DNA of 64,000 nucleotides from Solirubrobacteraceae bacterium. GTDB lineage: Bacteria; Actinomycetota; Thermoleophilia; Solirubrobacterales; Solirubrobacteraceae. The notes beneath the pieces are model-generated. The model was not told where the DNA came from and did not search any database. It saw nothing but the letters and a program-made list of their open reading frames with translations. The position numbers and the translations under genes are program-made. Where the stretch lies: positions 1 to 64,000 of the forward strand of contig JAUYGN010000047.1 of the NCBI GenBank assembly GCA_030690545.1. Direction: 5' to 3'. Positions 35,197-45,204 of this stretch are shown here, one piece after another. Each line of letters opens with the position of its first letter. Position 1 is the stretch's first letter.

Positions 35197-36189
35197 ATGA
35201 CATTGCAGCCCCCACTTGCGATCGAGGCCACCGGCCTCGTGAAGTCCTTCGGCAAGACGCGCGCCGTCGACGGCGTCGACCTGACCGTGCGCCGCGGCTC
35301 GGTCTATGGCGTGCTCGGCCCCAACGGCGCCGGCAAGACGACGACGATCCGCATGCTGGCGACGCTGATCGGCCCTGATGCGGGCAGCGGTCGCGTGTTC
35401 GGTCACGACATCGTCGAGGACGCAAACGCCGTCCGCGGCATCGTCAGCCTGACCGGCCAGCTGGCCTCGGTCGACGAGGAGCTCACGGGACGCGAGAACC
35501 TGATCCTGCTCGGCCGCCTGTTGGGGCTCAAGCGCCCCGAGGCCAAGGAGCGCGCCGGCGAGCTGCTCGAGGCCTTCGGGCTGGTCGAGGCCGCCGGCAG
35601 GCTCGTCAAGCACTACTCGGGCGGCATGCGCCGCCGGCTCGACATCGCCGCGAGCATCGTGGTGACGCCACAGCTGATGTTCCTCGACGAGCCGACGACC
35701 GGCCTGGACCCGCGCTCGCGCAACCAGGTCTGGAGCATCGTCCGGGCGTTGGTCGCCGAGGGGACGACGATCCTGCTCTGCACGCAGTACCTCGAGGAGG
35801 CCGACCAGCTCGCCGACCGGATCGCCGTGATCGATCGCGGCAAGGTGATCGCCGAGGGCACGCCCGCCGAGCTGAAGGCGTCGGTGGGCTCGGGCTCGCT
35901 GCATGTGCGGCTGCTCGATCCCGAGCAGCGGCTCGACGCGGCGCGCGTGCTCGACCGCGAGCTCGGCGCGGTCACGCTGGACGCCGATCCCGCCGCCCTG
36001 TCGGCCGCGGGCGCCGACGCCGACCGTGCCGCCGAGGCGGTCGCCGAGCTGACGCGGTCCGACGTGCGGATCGCCGACTTCTCGCTCGGCCAGCCGAGCC
36101 TCGACGAGGTCTTCCTGGCCCTGACCGGCCATCTGGCGGACGCATCCGCCGAGCACGCCGATCCGATCGAAGTGGAGCAGGCAGCATGA
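35197..36189 (+). CDS. ABC transporter ATP-binding protein (DrrA-like)
   Basis: [45 protein letters not shown]...[16 protein letters not shown]...[15 protein letters not shown] (from [15 protein letters not shown]). Confidence 0.95.
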   Translation: MTLQPPLAIEATGLVKSFGKTRAVDGVDLTVRRGSVYGVLGPNGAGKTTTIRMLATLIGPDAGSGRVFGHDIVEDANAVRGIVSLTGQLASVDEELTGRENLILLGRLLGLKRPEAKERAGELLEAFGLVEAAGRLVKHYSGGMRRRLDIAASIVVTPQLMFLDEPTTGLDPRSRNQVWSIVRALVAEGTTILLCTQYLEEADQLADRIAVIDRGKVIAEGTPAELKASVGSGSLHVRLLDPEQRLDAARVLDRELGAVTLDADPAALSAAGADADRAAEAVAELTRSDVRIADFSLGQPSLDEVFLALTGHLADASAEHADPIEVEQAA

Positions 36190-37055
36190 GCACGATCACG
36201 ACGACGCAGGCGCCACCCCCGGCGCCGCAGGCCTCCCCCACGACCGGCGCCGACGAGGTGGCGGTCCGCACGGCGATCTCCTCGATCGCCCGCCCGCCCA
36301 ACGCGAACCCGCTGTCGGCGGCGCTGGCGTTCGGCTGGCGCGGGATGCTGAAGATCAAGCACGTCCCCGAGCAGCTGCTCGACGTGACGATCACCCCGGT
36401 GCTGTTCGTGGTGATGTTCACGTACCTGTTCGGCGGCGCGATCTCCGGGTCGACCGGCGACTACCTCGACTACCTCCTCCCGGGAATCCTCGTGATGTCG
36501 GTGCTGTTCACGACGATCTACTCGGGCGTGGCGCTGAACACGGATCTCACGAAGGGCGTCGTAGACCGCTTCCGCTCACTGCCGATCTGGCGTCCGGCCC
36601 CGCTGCTCGGATCGCTGCTCGGCGACAGCGTGCGCTACGTGCTCGCGGGGACCGTGATCATCGTCGTCGGGCTGATCCTCGGCTTCCGGCCGGGAGCCGG
36701 CGTCATCGGCGTGATCGCGGCGCTCGGCCTCGTGGTGATCTTCGCCGTCGGCATGTCGTGGGTCTTCGCGACCCTCGGGCTCCTGCTGCGCTCGCCGAGC
36801 GCGGTGCTCAACGCGGGCTTCTTGGGCATCTTCCCGCTGACGTTCCTGTCGAACGTCTTCGTCGAGCCGGAGACCCTGCCGGCGGGGCTCGAGGCGTTCG
36901 TCGAGGTCAACCCGATCTCGATCCTGGTGACCGCCTCGCGTGGCCTGATGGAAGGCAACGCCCAGGCCGGGGACATCCTGATCGTGCTTGCCGTCGCGGC
37001 GGCGCTGACCGCCGTCTTCGCGCCGCTGACGACGCGGCTGTATCGCAAGCACTGA
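36186..37055 (+). CDS. ABC-2 type transporter permease (DrrB-like)
   Basis: Starts in ATGA overlap with the ATPase. Six TM-like segments; [25 protein letters not shown]. Confidence 0.93.
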   Translation: MSTITTTQAPPPAPQASPTTGADEVAVRTAISSIARPPNANPLSAALAFGWRGMLKIKHVPEQLLDVTITPVLFVVMFTYLFGGAISGSTGDYLDYLLPGILVMSVLFTTIYSGVALNTDLTKGVVDRFRSLPIWRPAPLLGSLLGDSVRYVLAGTVIIVVGLILGFRPGAGVIGVIAALGLVVIFAVGMSWVFATLGLLLRSPSAVLNAGFLGIFPLTFLSNVFVEPETLPAGLEAFVEVNPISILVTASRGLMEGNAQAGDILIVLAVAAALTAVFAPLTTRLYRKH

Positions 37056-37132
37056 GCGTCGGGGTCAAGCGGGTCGCGGGTCGCGGGAACGTCCCGCGCG
37101 CGCGGCCCGCTGAGGCTCGCTCGGTCACTCCA

Positions 37133-38134
37133 TCAGCGTCCGCGCGCGCTGGCCGGCAGCCGCACCGTCTTCAGCGTCGTGCGCCCGAGGACGAACAGCC
37201 GTCGTCCGACGGCAGCCACGAGGTGACCGGACGGCTGCGCGGGAACGTCGACGCGCCAGCGCCATGTCCGAGCGCGGTCGGCCAAGCGGACGTACACGGT
37301 GCGACGGGTCCGTGAGGTGCCCTCGATCCAGGCGACGAAACCCTCGCCGACCACCGGGTCCGAGCATGTCCGCGGACAGCGAGACAGGACGGTGAGGCGT
37401 CGTGCGCCGCAGCGTCCGATGAGCAGCCGCGATCCGCTGCGCGTCGCGCCATAGGGCGGCCTGTAGGCGAGCGGCGCGACGACGACGTCAGCGCGTCCCT
37501 CACCAGGAACCAGCTTCGGCACCAGCGGCGCGCAGACCGGGCGGGTCAGATCGTCTCGGTCGACATCGGTGATCAGCCGGACGTGGCGCCGCGCGCGGGA
37601 GACCTCGCCCGTCGAGTACGCGACCCTGCCGGTGCTGCGGTTGACATACGCCCGGCTATCCGCGTTGTAGTAGACGGTCATCCAACGCAAGCCGACGGCC
37701 CACCAGATCGGTGGCTCGCCGTGCGCGCCGAGCGGAAGTCCCGGCGGTCCCAGCACCGTTCTCTGTCTGCCGTCCAGCCCGACCAGCGGCGAGGAGCCAA
37801 ACGGATGCCCCGGCCCCGGATTGCAGCTCCACAGCACCGCGCCACCGCCGAAACTGCGCCACACGCAGCCGGGCTCGGCCACCGACGCGACCTCAGCAAG
37901 ATGCTCGTCGATGACGCGGACGCGTCCGGCGGCCGGCATGTATGCGAGGCGCCCGCGATCGGCGCTCAGCTGTGCGATCCCCGGCGCGGCGACGATGCTC
38001 ACCGGTCCGACGTCGCGCAGCGGCGGCTCGGCCCGCGCGTCGCCGACCCGGAGCGCGAATGCCGCGCTGAGGGCTACCGCCAGCAGCACACCGGCCGTCC
38101 GGCCGCCGAGGGCGCGTCTCGAGATGGTCCTCAT
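37133..38134 (-). CDS. Hypothetical secreted protein (propeller-like)
   Basis: Signal peptide MRTISRRALGGRTAGVLLAVALSAAFALRVGDARA; repetitive beta-rich body. Confidence 0.6.
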   Translation of the reverse strand: MRTISRRALGGRTAGVLLAVALSAAFALRVGDARAEPPLRDVGPVSIVAAPGIAQLSADRGRLAYMPAAGRVRVIDEHLAEVASVAEPGCVWRSFGGGAVLWSCNPGPGHPFGSSPLVGLDGRQRTVLGPPGLPLGAHGEPPIWWAVGLRWMTVYYNADSRAYVNRSTGRVAYSTGEVSRARRHVRLITDVDRDDLTRPVCAPLVPKLVPGEGRADVVVAPLAYRPPYGATRSGSRLLIGRCGARRLTVLSRCPRTCSDPVVGEGFVAWIEGTSRTRRTVYVRLADRARTWRWRVDVPAQPSGHLVAAVGRRLFVLGRTTLKTVRLPASARGR

Positions 38135-38184
38135 ACCGGCTACAACGTGCCACACGGGAGAACGATCCTGTCCTCCCCCGGGCC

Positions 38185-38961
38185 CTACTGATCGGCCCGC
38201 CGAGCGCCGTCGCGCACGAGGTCGCTGACCGTCGTGACGCGATAGCCGCGCTCGCGCAGCCTCGGCAGCACCGCCTCGAGCACGTCGACGATGCGCGTGC
38301 CGGCGGTGGGTCCCTCGTGCAGGATCACGATCGCGCCCGGCCTCGCGCGCCCGAGGACGTATCGGACGATGTACGGCTTGGAGCGAAACAGGAGGTCGTA
38401 CGGGTAGATCGACCCGAGCACGCAGCGCAGGTCGTTGTCGTGCGCGGCGGCGCGCACGCGCCGCGTGACCCAGCCCGAGCCCGGGCGCAGCAGGCCGACG
38501 GGCGCGACGGCCTCGATCAGCCGCTGGGTGTCGCGGATGCTGACGTCGAGCTCGGTCGACTGCAGCCTCGCGCTGGGCTCGGCCCGCCAGGTGTGGTTTC
38601 CCAGCTCGTGGCCGTGGCCGACGATCCGCTGCAGGAGACGTGGATGGTCGCTGCCACGGCCTCCGAGCACGAAGAACGTCGCCTGCGCGTCGTGACGGGC
38701 AAGCGTCTCGAGCACGAGCTCCGTCGTCGCGGGATCGGGGCCGTCGTCGATCGTCAGGGCGATCGCGCGCTGCGGCGTGTCGACGCAGAAGAGGACGTCG
38801 GGCAGCAGCCGGCCGGCGATCCGCACGGCCCAGAACGGTGGTCGCAGCCAGAGCGCCAGCAGGCCGCCGGCCACGGCCGCCAGGCCGGCGGCCGGCCCCG
38901 CGCGCCTAGCGCGAGGGACCGACATCCGGCGCGCGAGCGACATCCGGCGCGCGACCGACAT
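38185..38961 (-). CDS. Polysaccharide deacetylase family protein (start uncertain)
   Basis: AIALTIDDGPDPATTELVLETLARHDAQATFFVLGG...GHELGNHTWRAEP...RPGSGWVTRRV. N-terminus lies in an 18-bp tandem repeat; start may be ~38925. Confidence 0.9.
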   Translation of the reverse strand: MSVARRMSLARRMSVPRARRAGPAAGLAAVAGGLLALWLRPPFWAVRIAGRLLPDVLFCVDTPQRAIALTIDDGPDPATTELVLETLARHDAQATFFVLGGRGSDHPRLLQRIVGHGHELGNHTWRAEPSARLQSTELDVSIRDTQRLIEAVAPVGLLRPGSGWVTRRVRAAAHDNDLRCVLGSIYPYDLLFRSKPYIVRYVLGRARPGAIVILHEGPTAGTRIVDVLEAVLPRLRERGYRVTTVSDLVRDGARRADQ

Positions 38962-39583
38962 CCGACGAGCGCACCTGCACCGCTGTCACGAGCAGCCAGC
39001 TGAAGACGACCAGCAGGAAGACGCGCTGGCGCAGCCCGTGGGCCTCGGGCGCGACCGCGAAGACGGTCAGCGGGGGCACGAGCGCCATCAGCCCGGCGGG
39101 CAGGGCGAGCTCGCTCGGGCGCAGTCGCTCGCGCCAGCCCTCGCCACGCGAGCTGGAGGACGAGAGCATCATCATCGCCAGCACGAGCAGGGCGAAGACG
39201 CCCAGCGCGGCGATGCCGTGCAGCTTGCCCGCCAGCGTCGCGATCTCGACATGGTTTCCACGACGGTCGGTCGAGAACACCGCCATGACGATCAGCAGCA
39301 GACCGGAGAGCTGCAGCAGCCGTGGCCCGGGGCGCGTCTGTCGCGTGTCGCGCAAGCTCGCCGCGAGCGCGAGCAGACCGACCGCGATCAGCAGGAGCGC
39401 CGCGCTGAGCATCCAGCTCCAGGCCTCGTTTCCGTACTCGCTGATGTAGTGGCGGGCGGGATCGACGTCGGGCCGCAAGGCGTGCAGGACGATGATGATC
39501 CCGACCCCCGCCGCGAGCAGCGGCGCGGCCGCCGGCCGCGCCCAGACATCGCTTCGCTCGGTCCTGCGCGTCGATCTACGCAT
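38906..39583 (-). CDS. DUF998-like membrane protein
   Basis: HYISEYGNEAWSWMLSAALLLIAVGLLALAASL plus further TM segments; ATG 39583. Confidence 0.75.
   Translation of the reverse strand: MRRSTRRTERSDVWARPAAAPLLAAGVGIIIVLHALRPDVDPARHYISEYGNEAWSWMLSAALLLIAVGLLALAASLRDTRQTRPGPRLLQLSGLLLIVMAVFSTDRRGNHVEIATLAGKLHGIAALGVFALLVLAMMMLSSSSSRGEGWRERLRPSELALPAGLMALVPPLTVFAVAPEAHGLRQRVFLLVVFSWLLVTAVQVRSSDVGRAPDVARAPDVGPSR
38917..38970. repeat. Three-copy 18-bp tandem repeat
   Basis: gaccgacatccggcgcgc / gagcgacatccggcgcgc / gaccgacatccgacgagc. Confidence 0.9.
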
Positions 39584-39798
39584 CGCCTGAGGATACGAGG
39601 GACGCCGTCCTAGTTCGACAACACCATCAAGCGCGGCGCAGGGCGTGCGGCGATCCGCGGCACAGCAGCACGGCGGGCCTGCTCGTGCCGTCCATGTCGC
39701 CAACGTCGCAGCGGGCCAGGCGACATCGCGTCCCCGGGCAACGGCCGTCCGGCGCTCGCCGCGGTGGAGTGGATCCCCCACCGCGGCATGCGTATCGG

Positions 39799-40215
39799 TC
39801 AGTCCGAGTCGGAGTCGCTGTCCGAATCGGAGTCCGAGTCGCTGTCGGAGTCGTCGCCGCCGATCCGGTCGCGATCGACGTCGAGCACGCGGAAGGTGCG
39901 CGAGAGGTCGACCTCGTAGCGGTAGTTCCCGCGGCGCAGGGTGACCTCGTAGCGCTTGCGGGCACCCGGCCGGTGGACGACCTTCGTGCAGGCGCTGCGC
40001 GCGACGCGGCGCTTGGCGACGTTGCAGGCCCGCAGGCCCGCGCCGCTGAAGCGGTTGATGTGGCGCTTCTTGCGATCGTCGGCGGCAGCGGCAGCGGTCG
40101 CGAACGGACCGGTCGACTGCGGCGAGAGCATGCTGGCGCCGGTCAGCGCGACGGCGAGCAGCGCCGTCGCGGCGGCCAGTGCGGTCAGGGTGACGAGCTT
40201 CGTTGAGAGAGTCAT
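39799..40215 (-). CDS. Small secreted basic protein with C-terminal (Ser-Asp)n tail
   Basis: Signal-peptide-like N-terminus; ends DRIGGDDSDSDSDSDSDSDSDSD*. Confidence 0.72.
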   Translation of the reverse strand: MTLSTKLVTLTALAAATALLAVALTGASMLSPQSTGPFATAAAAADDRKKRHINRFSGAGLRACNVAKRRVARSACTKVVHRPGARKRYEVTLRRGNYRYEVDLSRTFRVLDVDRDRIGGDDSDSDSDSDSDSDSDSD

Positions 40216-40272
40216 GCGAGCACTACTCCCCCGGCGGAGTGAGACGACCGTGGGAATCGCGTGAGAGTCCTC

Positions 40273-41589
40273 TCATGTCGCGGGCGCGATGCCGGCCTTG
40301 GCCTGTGCCAGCCACAGCTCCGCCAGCTCGATCCGCTCGAGCACGCGTGCCTCCCAGTCGCGGTGCTGGGCGCGAAACGGCCCGGTCGCCCGGCCGAAGA
40401 CGACGCCGGCGACGCGTCGACAGAGCTCGCCCGGATCGCAGATCGCCGCGAAGCTCGCGAACAGCTCGTCGCCGTAGCGAGCGAAGCGCTCAGCTCCGCG
40501 CGTCGCCGTGCGACCCGCCGTCCAGACGCGTCCCACGATCGTCGCGAGATCGTCGATCCGCTGGCCGGGCGCGACGCCGTCGAGGTCGACCAGCCCGGCG
40601 ACCCGGCCGGCGTCGTCGACGATGATCTGCGCGTCGTGGAAGTCGCCGTGGGTCGTCACCAGCGGCGCGGGAGCGTCGTCGCCCAGCCGCGCGACGAAGC
40701 GGTCGATGCGCTCGGCGTGCCGCGGCAGGACCGCGCGCAGCATCCGGGCCTGCCGCCGAACCTTGGCCGTCGTCGTCGATGCCGGCGTGCCCGCGACCCC
40801 GGCCGGGGCCAGCCGATCGAGCAGCTCGACGATCGCGGCCGGCTCGGGCACGACGCCCGAGCCCTTGCGCAGCCGCGCGCGCAGCGTGTCGCCGCGCAGG
40901 CCCTCGAGCACGACGAGTCCCAGCTCGTCGTCCATGAAGCGGCAGGCGGGCACCGGCGCCGCGGCGCCCAGCGCGCCGTGCACGGTCGCCAGCGCAGCCG
41001 CCCGCCCCGGGCGCACCACCTTCCAGAACAGCGCGGGGCGATCCATCCGCACCCGGACCTGGCCGGCCGCCCTGGCAACGACGGCGCGCTCGCGATCGGA
41101 GCGCGCCCGCACGACCGCTCGGCGGCGCGGCCGATAGGCGAGCGTCTTGAGGTCGGGCACGAGGCTCCGCAGGCCCGCCGCCGCCCCGATCCGGGCGACA
41201 TAGGCAGGATCCTCGAGGCGCTCGAGCCCCGGCAGGGCGGGATCGTCGGGGTAGCACCAGATCGCAATCGCGTCGTCCTCGGCGCGATCGAAGGCCGCGG
41301 CCAGCAGCTCCTTGCGGAGTCCGCGGTCCGCCCACTCGACGGTCCCCTCGAAGACGACCGACGCCATCCGGCCAGGGCGGTAGAGCACCTGCTTGCGCCG
41401 CAGCGCCTGGACGGCACCGCCCCGGCCGGCCAGCCAACGGGCGACGAGCTCGGTCGCGCCGTCGCCGAGCAGGAGCGTCGCCGCGGCGAGGTCGTCGTCG
41501 ATCGGCGAGGCCTCGTGCACCCACCGAAGTCTGCCAGCGCGCGGCGCGATCATCGGACGCACGTGCCCGAGCGCCCGTCCGGCGGGCAT
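40273..41589 (-). CDS. Aminoglycoside phosphotransferase-like (APH/choline kinase fold) protein
   Basis: LVTTHGDFHDAQIIVDDAGRVAGLVDLDGVAPGQRIDDLATI, Brenner-type HGDxHxxQ and DxD. Confidence 0.8.
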   Translation of the reverse strand: MPAGRALGHVRPMIAPRAGRLRWVHEASPIDDDLAAATLLLGDGATELVARWLAGRGGAVQALRRKQVLYRPGRMASVVFEGTVEWADRGLRKELLAAAFDRAEDDAIAIWCYPDDPALPGLERLEDPAYVARIGAAAGLRSLVPDLKTLAYRPRRRAVVRARSDRERAVVARAAGQVRVRMDRPALFWKVVRPGRAAALATVHGALGAAAPVPACRFMDDELGLVVLEGLRGDTLRARLRKGSGVVPEPAAIVELLDRLAPAGVAGTPASTTTAKVRRQARMLRAVLPRHAERIDRFVARLGDDAPAPLVTTHGDFHDAQIIVDDAGRVAGLVDLDGVAPGQRIDDLATIVGRVWTAGRTATRGAERFARYGDELFASFAAICDPGELCRRVAGVVFGRATGPFRAQHRDWEARVLERIELAELWLAQAKAGIAPAT

Positions 41590-41654
41590 GACCGGCGCGA
41601 CCGAACGGCACGGTCGACGTCACAGGTTTCGCGCCAGCGGCACAGTACAGGTGT

Positions 41655-42194
41655 ATGGAGCCGCGGCTTGGGCCATCGACGTTCGAGCAGTTGTGGAACG
41701 CTCATGCCGAGCGGCTGCTGGCGTTCTTCGCGCGACGCACGCTTGACCCCGAGGTGTCGCTGGACCTCGTCGCCGAGACGTTCGCCGCCGCGTTCGTCGG
41801 TCGCCGGCGCTTTCGCGGCTCGACCTCCGAGGACGAAGCGGCGTTCCTGCACGGGATCGCGCGCCGCCAGCTCGCGCACTGGTACCGGCGCGCGGCGGTG
41901 CAGCGCCGCGCGTCGGCGCGACTGGCGCTCGAGCGCCCGCTGATCGACGACGAGTCCTACGCCCGCATCGAGGAGCTCGCCCGCAGCGCTCCTCAGCGCG
42001 AGGCCGTCCGTGCCGCGCTCGAAGCGCTCGACGAGCAGCAGCGCCGCGTGCTGCGCCTGCGCATCGTCGAGGAGCGCGGCTATGCCGACGTCGCTGCGGC
42101 GCTGGGCACGAGCGAGCAGACGGCGCGTGCCCGCGTCTCGCGTGCGTTGCGGGCGCTCGATCGCGCACTGGCCGCGGCGGAGACGTCGGCATGA
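41655..42194 (+). CDS. ECF-type RNA polymerase sigma factor
   Basis: FEQLWNAHAERLLAFFARRTLDPEVSLDLVAETFAAAF...LDEQQRRVLRLRIVEERGYADVAAALGTSEQTARARVSRALRAL. Confidence 0.92.
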   Translation: MEPRLGPSTFEQLWNAHAERLLAFFARRTLDPEVSLDLVAETFAAAFVGRRRFRGSTSEDEAAFLHGIARRQLAHWYRRAAVQRRASARLALERPLIDDESYARIEELARSAPQREAVRAALEALDEQQRRVLRLRIVEERGYADVAAALGTSEQTARARVSRALRALDRALAAAETSA

Positions 42195-42919
42195 GCGAGA
42201 TCGCGGCACTCGACCGGCTGGGTGATCAGCTCGGGACCGCACTGCGCCGTGAGCTGCCGGCGATCCGCCGCCGGCGCCGGACGTTGCTGGCCGCAAGCCT
42301 GTTGAGCATCGCGATCGCGGTGCCGGCGGCGGGCGCGGCGACGAACTGGGCCGGACTGGCGGGCGGCGAGACGGCGCTCCCGACCCAGGTGCGTCCCGAG
42401 CTGCGAGCGACGGTCGCCGGGGGGCGCGACGCCGGCGGCCGCTGGCGCGTCGAGGCGTACCGCGCGGCGATCGGCGGACGTGGCTCGACCGTCGGCGTGT
42501 GCGTCTTCGCCAGCCGGCGCGACGGCGGCGGCGGGCGCTGCGTACCGGACGATGGGCTCGGGCCGCTGACCGTCGCCTCGGGAGGCGACGTCGGATTCGC
42601 GGGCGTCGCGGGCGGCGTCGCGCGCGGCGACGTCACGCGGGTCGAGGTGACGCTGCAGTCCTACGAGCGCCCGCGCGCGCGCACGGTGGTCGCGGTCACG
42701 CCCGGGCGCGCGCCCCGCGCGGCACTGCGCGCGCGCGATCTGCCCGAGGATCTGCGGCCGTTCGTCGTCCTCTTCACCCGCTTCGCGTCGCAGGCCGTCG
42801 GGATGCGCGCGCTCGACGAGGCCGGACGGACGCTCGCCGTCTCCGGACGCCCGGCGGCCGCCGCCCCGGCGGCACGGGCCCGCCCGTCACCGATCACCGC
42901 ACCGGAGGTCCGTCCATGA
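42191..42919 (+). CDS. Membrane-anchored protein, putative anti-sigma-like partner
   Basis: ATGA overlap with sigma gene. Short N-terminal cytoplasmic region, one TM (TLLAASLLSIAIAVPAAGAA), exported domain. Confidence 0.6.
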   Translation: MSEIAALDRLGDQLGTALRRELPAIRRRRRTLLAASLLSIAIAVPAAGAATNWAGLAGGETALPTQVRPELRATVAGGRDAGGRWRVEAYRAAIGGRGSTVGVCVFASRRDGGGGRCVPDDGLGPLTVASGGDVGFAGVAGGVARGDVTRVEVTLQSYERPRARTVVAVTPGRAPRAALRARDLPEDLRPFVVLFTRFASQAVGMRALDEAGRTLAVSGRPAAAAPAARARPSPITAPEVRP

Positions 42920-44343
42920 AGCGCCTGCTCGCCGCGCCGATCCTCGTGCTGCTCGCGATGCTGGCGCTCGCCGGCGGCGTCGTGGTCGCCGTCGCGACCT
43001 CGCACGACGACGAGGCCGATCCCGCGCCGCCCGCCGCGACGCGAGACGTCGCGGGCGTCGTGTCGGTCGGTCGCCCGATCGCTCCCTACCGGGCCGGCGA
43101 GCCGCCGACGGGTCAGATCGAGCTGCGCGTGCGCGACCCGGAGGGGGGCGCGCCGCATGCCGTGCTGTTTCACCGCCACGAAGACGTGCGCCGCGGCCGC
43201 ACCGTGCGCTACCGCTGCTTCGAGGTCGGCCCCGAGCGCGCGATCCGCCGCTACCCGGTCGGCGACGGCGGCACGTGCAGCCCGGTCGGCACCGGGGCCG
43301 CAAGCCCACCTTGGAGCATCTCGATCACCGAGAGCATCGCCGGCCCGATGATGCTGCACGGGTCGGCGGACGCGCGGGTGAAGCGACTGACCGTCGCCGG
43401 GCCGGGCGGCACGTTCATCGTCCCACGCTCGCGCAGCGGCGCCTTCGCGGTCGCCTACGGAGGACGGGCGAGGGGTCGCGCCGTCCTGACCGCGACGCTC
43501 GCCGACGGGTCGAAGCGCTTCTTTCGCAGCCGGATCCCATCATCGAGACGGCCCGATGGCGCCGCCGTGGCCGCTGACCCCGGAGGCCTGCCCGCATGGT
43601 TCACGTCGGCGGCGGAGCGCACGGAGGGAGCGCGTCGCGGCCAGACCTGCCTGCAGGTCGCCCAGGAGCTCAACCTGCGCGAGCCGACACCCGGCCGCCG
43701 GGGCGGCAGCGTCCTGGCGCCGAGCTGTGGTGATCTCTCACGTCATCCCGTGTTCGCGCGCACCGTCAGGCTCGCGCCGTCGTCGCAGCCGGCCACGTTC
43801 GGTCCCGGTCGCTTCGCCGCGCGGCGGACGATCGTCGCCGGGGCCGCCGCGCAGTCCGTGCGGGGCGTCGCGATCGTCTCCCCCGCAGGTCGCCACGAGC
43901 TGCCCATCGCACCCGCCGGCCGGGCCTTCCTCGCCGTCCTGCCGGCGACGACGCGACCGGCCGACCTGACGCTCGAGGTGACGACCGCCGACGGTCGCGT
44001 GCAGCGCTTCGCCGATCCCGTCGCCGTCAACCGCGCGACGACCGCCAATCCGCCGCCGCGCCTGCGCGGCGGCGTGCGCCTGCGCCTCGACGGTGCCCGC
44101 CGCGTCGTGCTCAGCGCCCGCCTGACGGGGCCCGTGTCCAAGCGCTTGGAGATCACGTTCCGCGGTCGCGAGGTGCGGATGCGGCGCGCCGGCGGTCCGG
44201 CCGGCGCGCCGCTCTACACCGGTGTCTACGACGGCGATCGCGGCTCGCGGCGGCCGATCGTCGCGGGACGGCTGTATCGCCTCAGCGTCCAACTGTGCGG
44301 CGACAGCTGCTCGACGCTCTCGCGCCGATCTCGCCTGCGATGA
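42916..44343 (+). CDS. Large hypothetical exported protein
   Basis: ATGA overlap with preceding gene; N-terminal MKRLLAAPILVLLAMLALAGGVVVAVATS. Confidence 0.65.
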   Translation: MKRLLAAPILVLLAMLALAGGVVVAVATSHDDEADPAPPAATRDVAGVVSVGRPIAPYRAGEPPTGQIELRVRDPEGGAPHAVLFHRHEDVRRGRTVRYRCFEVGPERAIRRYPVGDGGTCSPVGTGAASPPWSISITESIAGPMMLHGSADARVKRLTVAGPGGTFIVPRSRSGAFAVAYGGRARGRAVLTATLADGSKRFFRSRIPSSRRPDGAAVAADPGGLPAWFTSAAERTEGARRGQTCLQVAQELNLREPTPGRRGGSVLAPSCGDLSRHPVFARTVRLAPSSQPATFGPGRFAARRTIVAGAAAQSVRGVAIVSPAGRHELPIAPAGRAFLAVLPATTRPADLTLEVTTADGRVQRFADPVAVNRATTANPPPRLRGGVRLRLDGARRVVLSARLTGPVSKRLEITFRGREVRMRRAGGPAGAPLYTGVYDGDRGSRRPIVAGRLYRLSVQLCGDSCSTLSRRSRLR

Positions 44344-44355
44344 CGCGGACGGTCT

Positions 44356-44378
44356 GACGGTCGGCGTGTCCGACCGTC
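44356..44378 (+). terminator. Hairpin after the ECF operon
   Basis: gacggtcgg-cgtgt-ccgaccgtc, perfect 9-bp stem 13 bp after the stop. Confidence 0.55.
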
Positions 44379-44552
44379 CGCACTGCGGGCGCGCCGCGCG
44401 AGGTGCGCCCGCTGCGCGCTGGACTCGAGACCTGACCCAGCGGGGGCGAGCTCGTCACGGTCGATCGGCTGACATCGTGACGATGTCGAGCGCGAAGCCC
44501 GCCGGGCAGGCGGCGCTCCGTGCGCGCAGATGCCGGTGGCGCGAGACGTCCG

Positions 44553-44936
44553 TCATCGAGGCACCACCGTGATCGGGCATCTCGGTCCAGGCGCCTGGGC
44601 GAGCCGGGCGTCGGCGGTCAGCAGCGGGCACGCGAGGGCCTCGGCCAACGCGACGTACGTCGCGTCAGATGCGGTCAGGGTGTCGCGCAGCTCCCAGAGC
44701 CGTGCCACGAGACCGACGACGCTGAAGCGCCGCACCCCGAGTCGCACCCATCGGGCGAGCGCCGCCTGCGCCTCGTCGGCGCCGATCTGCCCGCCGATCA
44801 CCTGGGCGCGCAGGGCATCGGTGACATCCGAATCTGCGAGATGCGGGATCATCACCGTCTCGCGGGCAAGCGCGCGGCGCGCCGCTCCGTCGTTGCAGAG
44901 CGCGAGGACCGCCGCCGACGCGTCGAGGACGATCAC
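44553..44936 (-). CDS. vapC: PIN-domain ribonuclease toxin (VapC family)
   Basis: [17 protein letters not shown]...[11 protein letters not shown]...[25 protein letters not shown]. Confidence 0.92.
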   Translation of the reverse strand: MIVLDASAAVLALCNDGAARRALARETVMIPHLADSDVTDALRAQVIGGQIGADEAQAALARWVRLGVRRFSVVGLVARLWELRDTLTASDATYVALAEALACPLLTADARLAQAPGPRCPITVVPR

Positions 44937-45154
44937 CGGGCAGAGCGACCGGCGTCGAGCCCGGCGACGACGTCCGCGGCGGAGACGGCGAGATCAGGGA
45001 GATCCCACAGCAGCGCGGCGTTGTCGGCGCGCCGCGCGGCCTCGGTCAGCTCCCTGACGGCGAACGCCGAGACAGACAGCCCGTCGCGAGCCGCCAGCAA
45101 CGCGAGCCGTTCGCTGACGTGGTCCGGAACGTTGCGCAGGTACAGCGTCTTCAT
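44933..45154 (-). CDS. vapB: Ribbon-helix-helix antitoxin (VapB/FitA-like)
   Basis: [46 protein letters not shown] overlap with vapC. Confidence 0.9.
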   Translation of the reverse strand: MKTLYLRNVPDHVSERLALLAARDGLSVSAFAVRELTEAARRADNAALLWDLPDLAVSAADVVAGLDAGRSAR

Positions 45155-45204
45155 GTCGCAGAATGCTAGCAGTATGCGACGTCCAAACCACGGATGTGTC
45201 GCAG

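Noticed and set aside
40261-41943. 560-aa plus-strand ORF
   Set aside because: Antisense of the APH-like gene.
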